A stretch of DNA of 21,511 bases from a virus: IMG/VR virus record IMGVR_UViG_3300010403_000062, positions 1 through 21,511 of that record; one strand, written 5' to 3'. The notes below the pieces were generated by a model, which saw only the letters and a program-made list of their open reading frames with translations, was not told the origin of the DNA and ran no database searches. Position 1 is the stretch's first letter, and every line of letters starts with the position of its first letter. The position numbers were made by a program, and so were the translations under genes. Below are positions 21,069 to 21,511 of the stretch, one piece after another.

Positions 21069-21511
21069 ATGTCTTGGATTTCAGATGATGCAGATGACAA
21101 GTATAAGAATTACCAGAAGGCAAGTGCCGCCAAGGCTGGACTGACTCCTGAAGAGATTAATGCCATTTACGAGCAGCAGGCCGCGCTGGCCCGCAAGTCT
21201 CTCCCAACACGTCAGGCATATCAGGATGCACTCAATTCCGCCGCTGGCATCACTGGACAGCAGCAGGCCGAGCAGTTCAACATGCGTGGACAGACCCCGC
21301 AAAGCGGTGTATTTGCCGATGCGCTGACGCGCAATCTGGCCCAACAGGCCGCCAGTTCAGAATTGAGCCGAGCGCAGCTTGAGGCTGGACAGGTTGGTGA
21401 TTTCTACAAGATGGGCTATGGTGGTGCCCTGAATGCCAATATGCAGAATGCTCAGACGCAGAATGACATCATGGCTGCACAGGATTACGCTCACCAGCAG
21501 AACGTTCAGGG
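21069..21511 (+). CDS. Gln-rich helical virion protein, cut by window edge
   Basis: ATG 21069 follows AAGGAG with a seven-base spacer; 147 codons are visible and the frame is open at the end. The sequence starts MSWISDDADDKYKNYQKASA and is rich in Gln, Ala and Asn with helical heptads (EEINAIYEQQAALARKSL, later NANMQNAQTQNDIMAAQ). This is typical of internal virion, ejection or long tail-associated proteins of podoviruses. Without the C-terminus the role cannot be fixed. Confidence 0.75.
   Translation, partial: MSWISDDADDKYKNYQKASAAKAGLTPEEINAIYEQQAALARKSLPTRQAYQDALNSAAGITGQQQAEQFNMRGQTPQSGVFADALTRNLAQQAASSELSRAQLEAGQVGDFYKMGYGGALNANMQNAQTQNDIMAAQDYAHQQNVQ

Overview
The window looks like part of a tailed double-stranded DNA phage genome (or a prophage or metagenomic phage contig). 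A contiguous rightward block runs terminase small and large subunits, portal, scaffold, major capsid protein of the N4-gp56 type, a set of probably exported or surface proteins, holin-like and spanin-like membrane proteins, and a head-tail adaptor. Shine-Dalgarno sites of the AGGAG type are used almost everywhere, genes overlap by 1-14 bases, and all three stop codons end genes in the ordinary way. Sec-type signal peptides and a spanin-like protein fit a Gram-negative host, but the sequence does not identify the host. No integrase, repressor or CRISPR array was seen.

Left part (1-3930): genes on the minus strand, starting with an AAA+ ATPase cut by the window edge and followed by eight small proteins, several of them only 42-59 residues with good ribosome binding sites. 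These genes are interrupted by stretches without convincing genes (about 1800-2215, 3209-3660 and 3931-5200). Those stretches are dense in perfect inverted repeats that nest into helices, three-way junctions and a pseudoknot. Each candidate RNA appears to start on the plus strand just after a -10 box, opposite to the neighbouring genes. The largest (about 4065-5196) has a promoter-like sequence at its first helix and an intrinsic terminator at its end, so a roughly 1.1 kb non-coding RNA is the best reading. Large ornate phage RNAs such as ROOL and GOLLD are the closest known concept; I cannot tell by eye whether this is one of them, a diverged member or something new.

Middle (5200-8411): a palindrome-rich stretch with no convincing gene, then a near-consensus sigma70-type promoter (5936-5964) whose predicted start coincides with a tRNA-like structured RNA (5971-6111). 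Downstream come a 56-residue protein, two tRNAs (Thr-UGU by geometry, Tyr-GUA), a structured leader, and four small overlapping genes. An intergenic region with three palindromes, probably the control region of the structural genes, precedes the terminase.

Right part (8412-21511): DNA packaging and virion genes. Two free-standing endonuclease VII-like HNH genes sit directly after terL and inside the lysis/tail segment. Five consecutive genes between the capsid gene and the holin-like gene each begin with a signal-peptide-like sequence, which is unusual for a virion operon; one of them is a LamG-like lectin fold protein. The window ends inside a Gln-rich probable virion protein.
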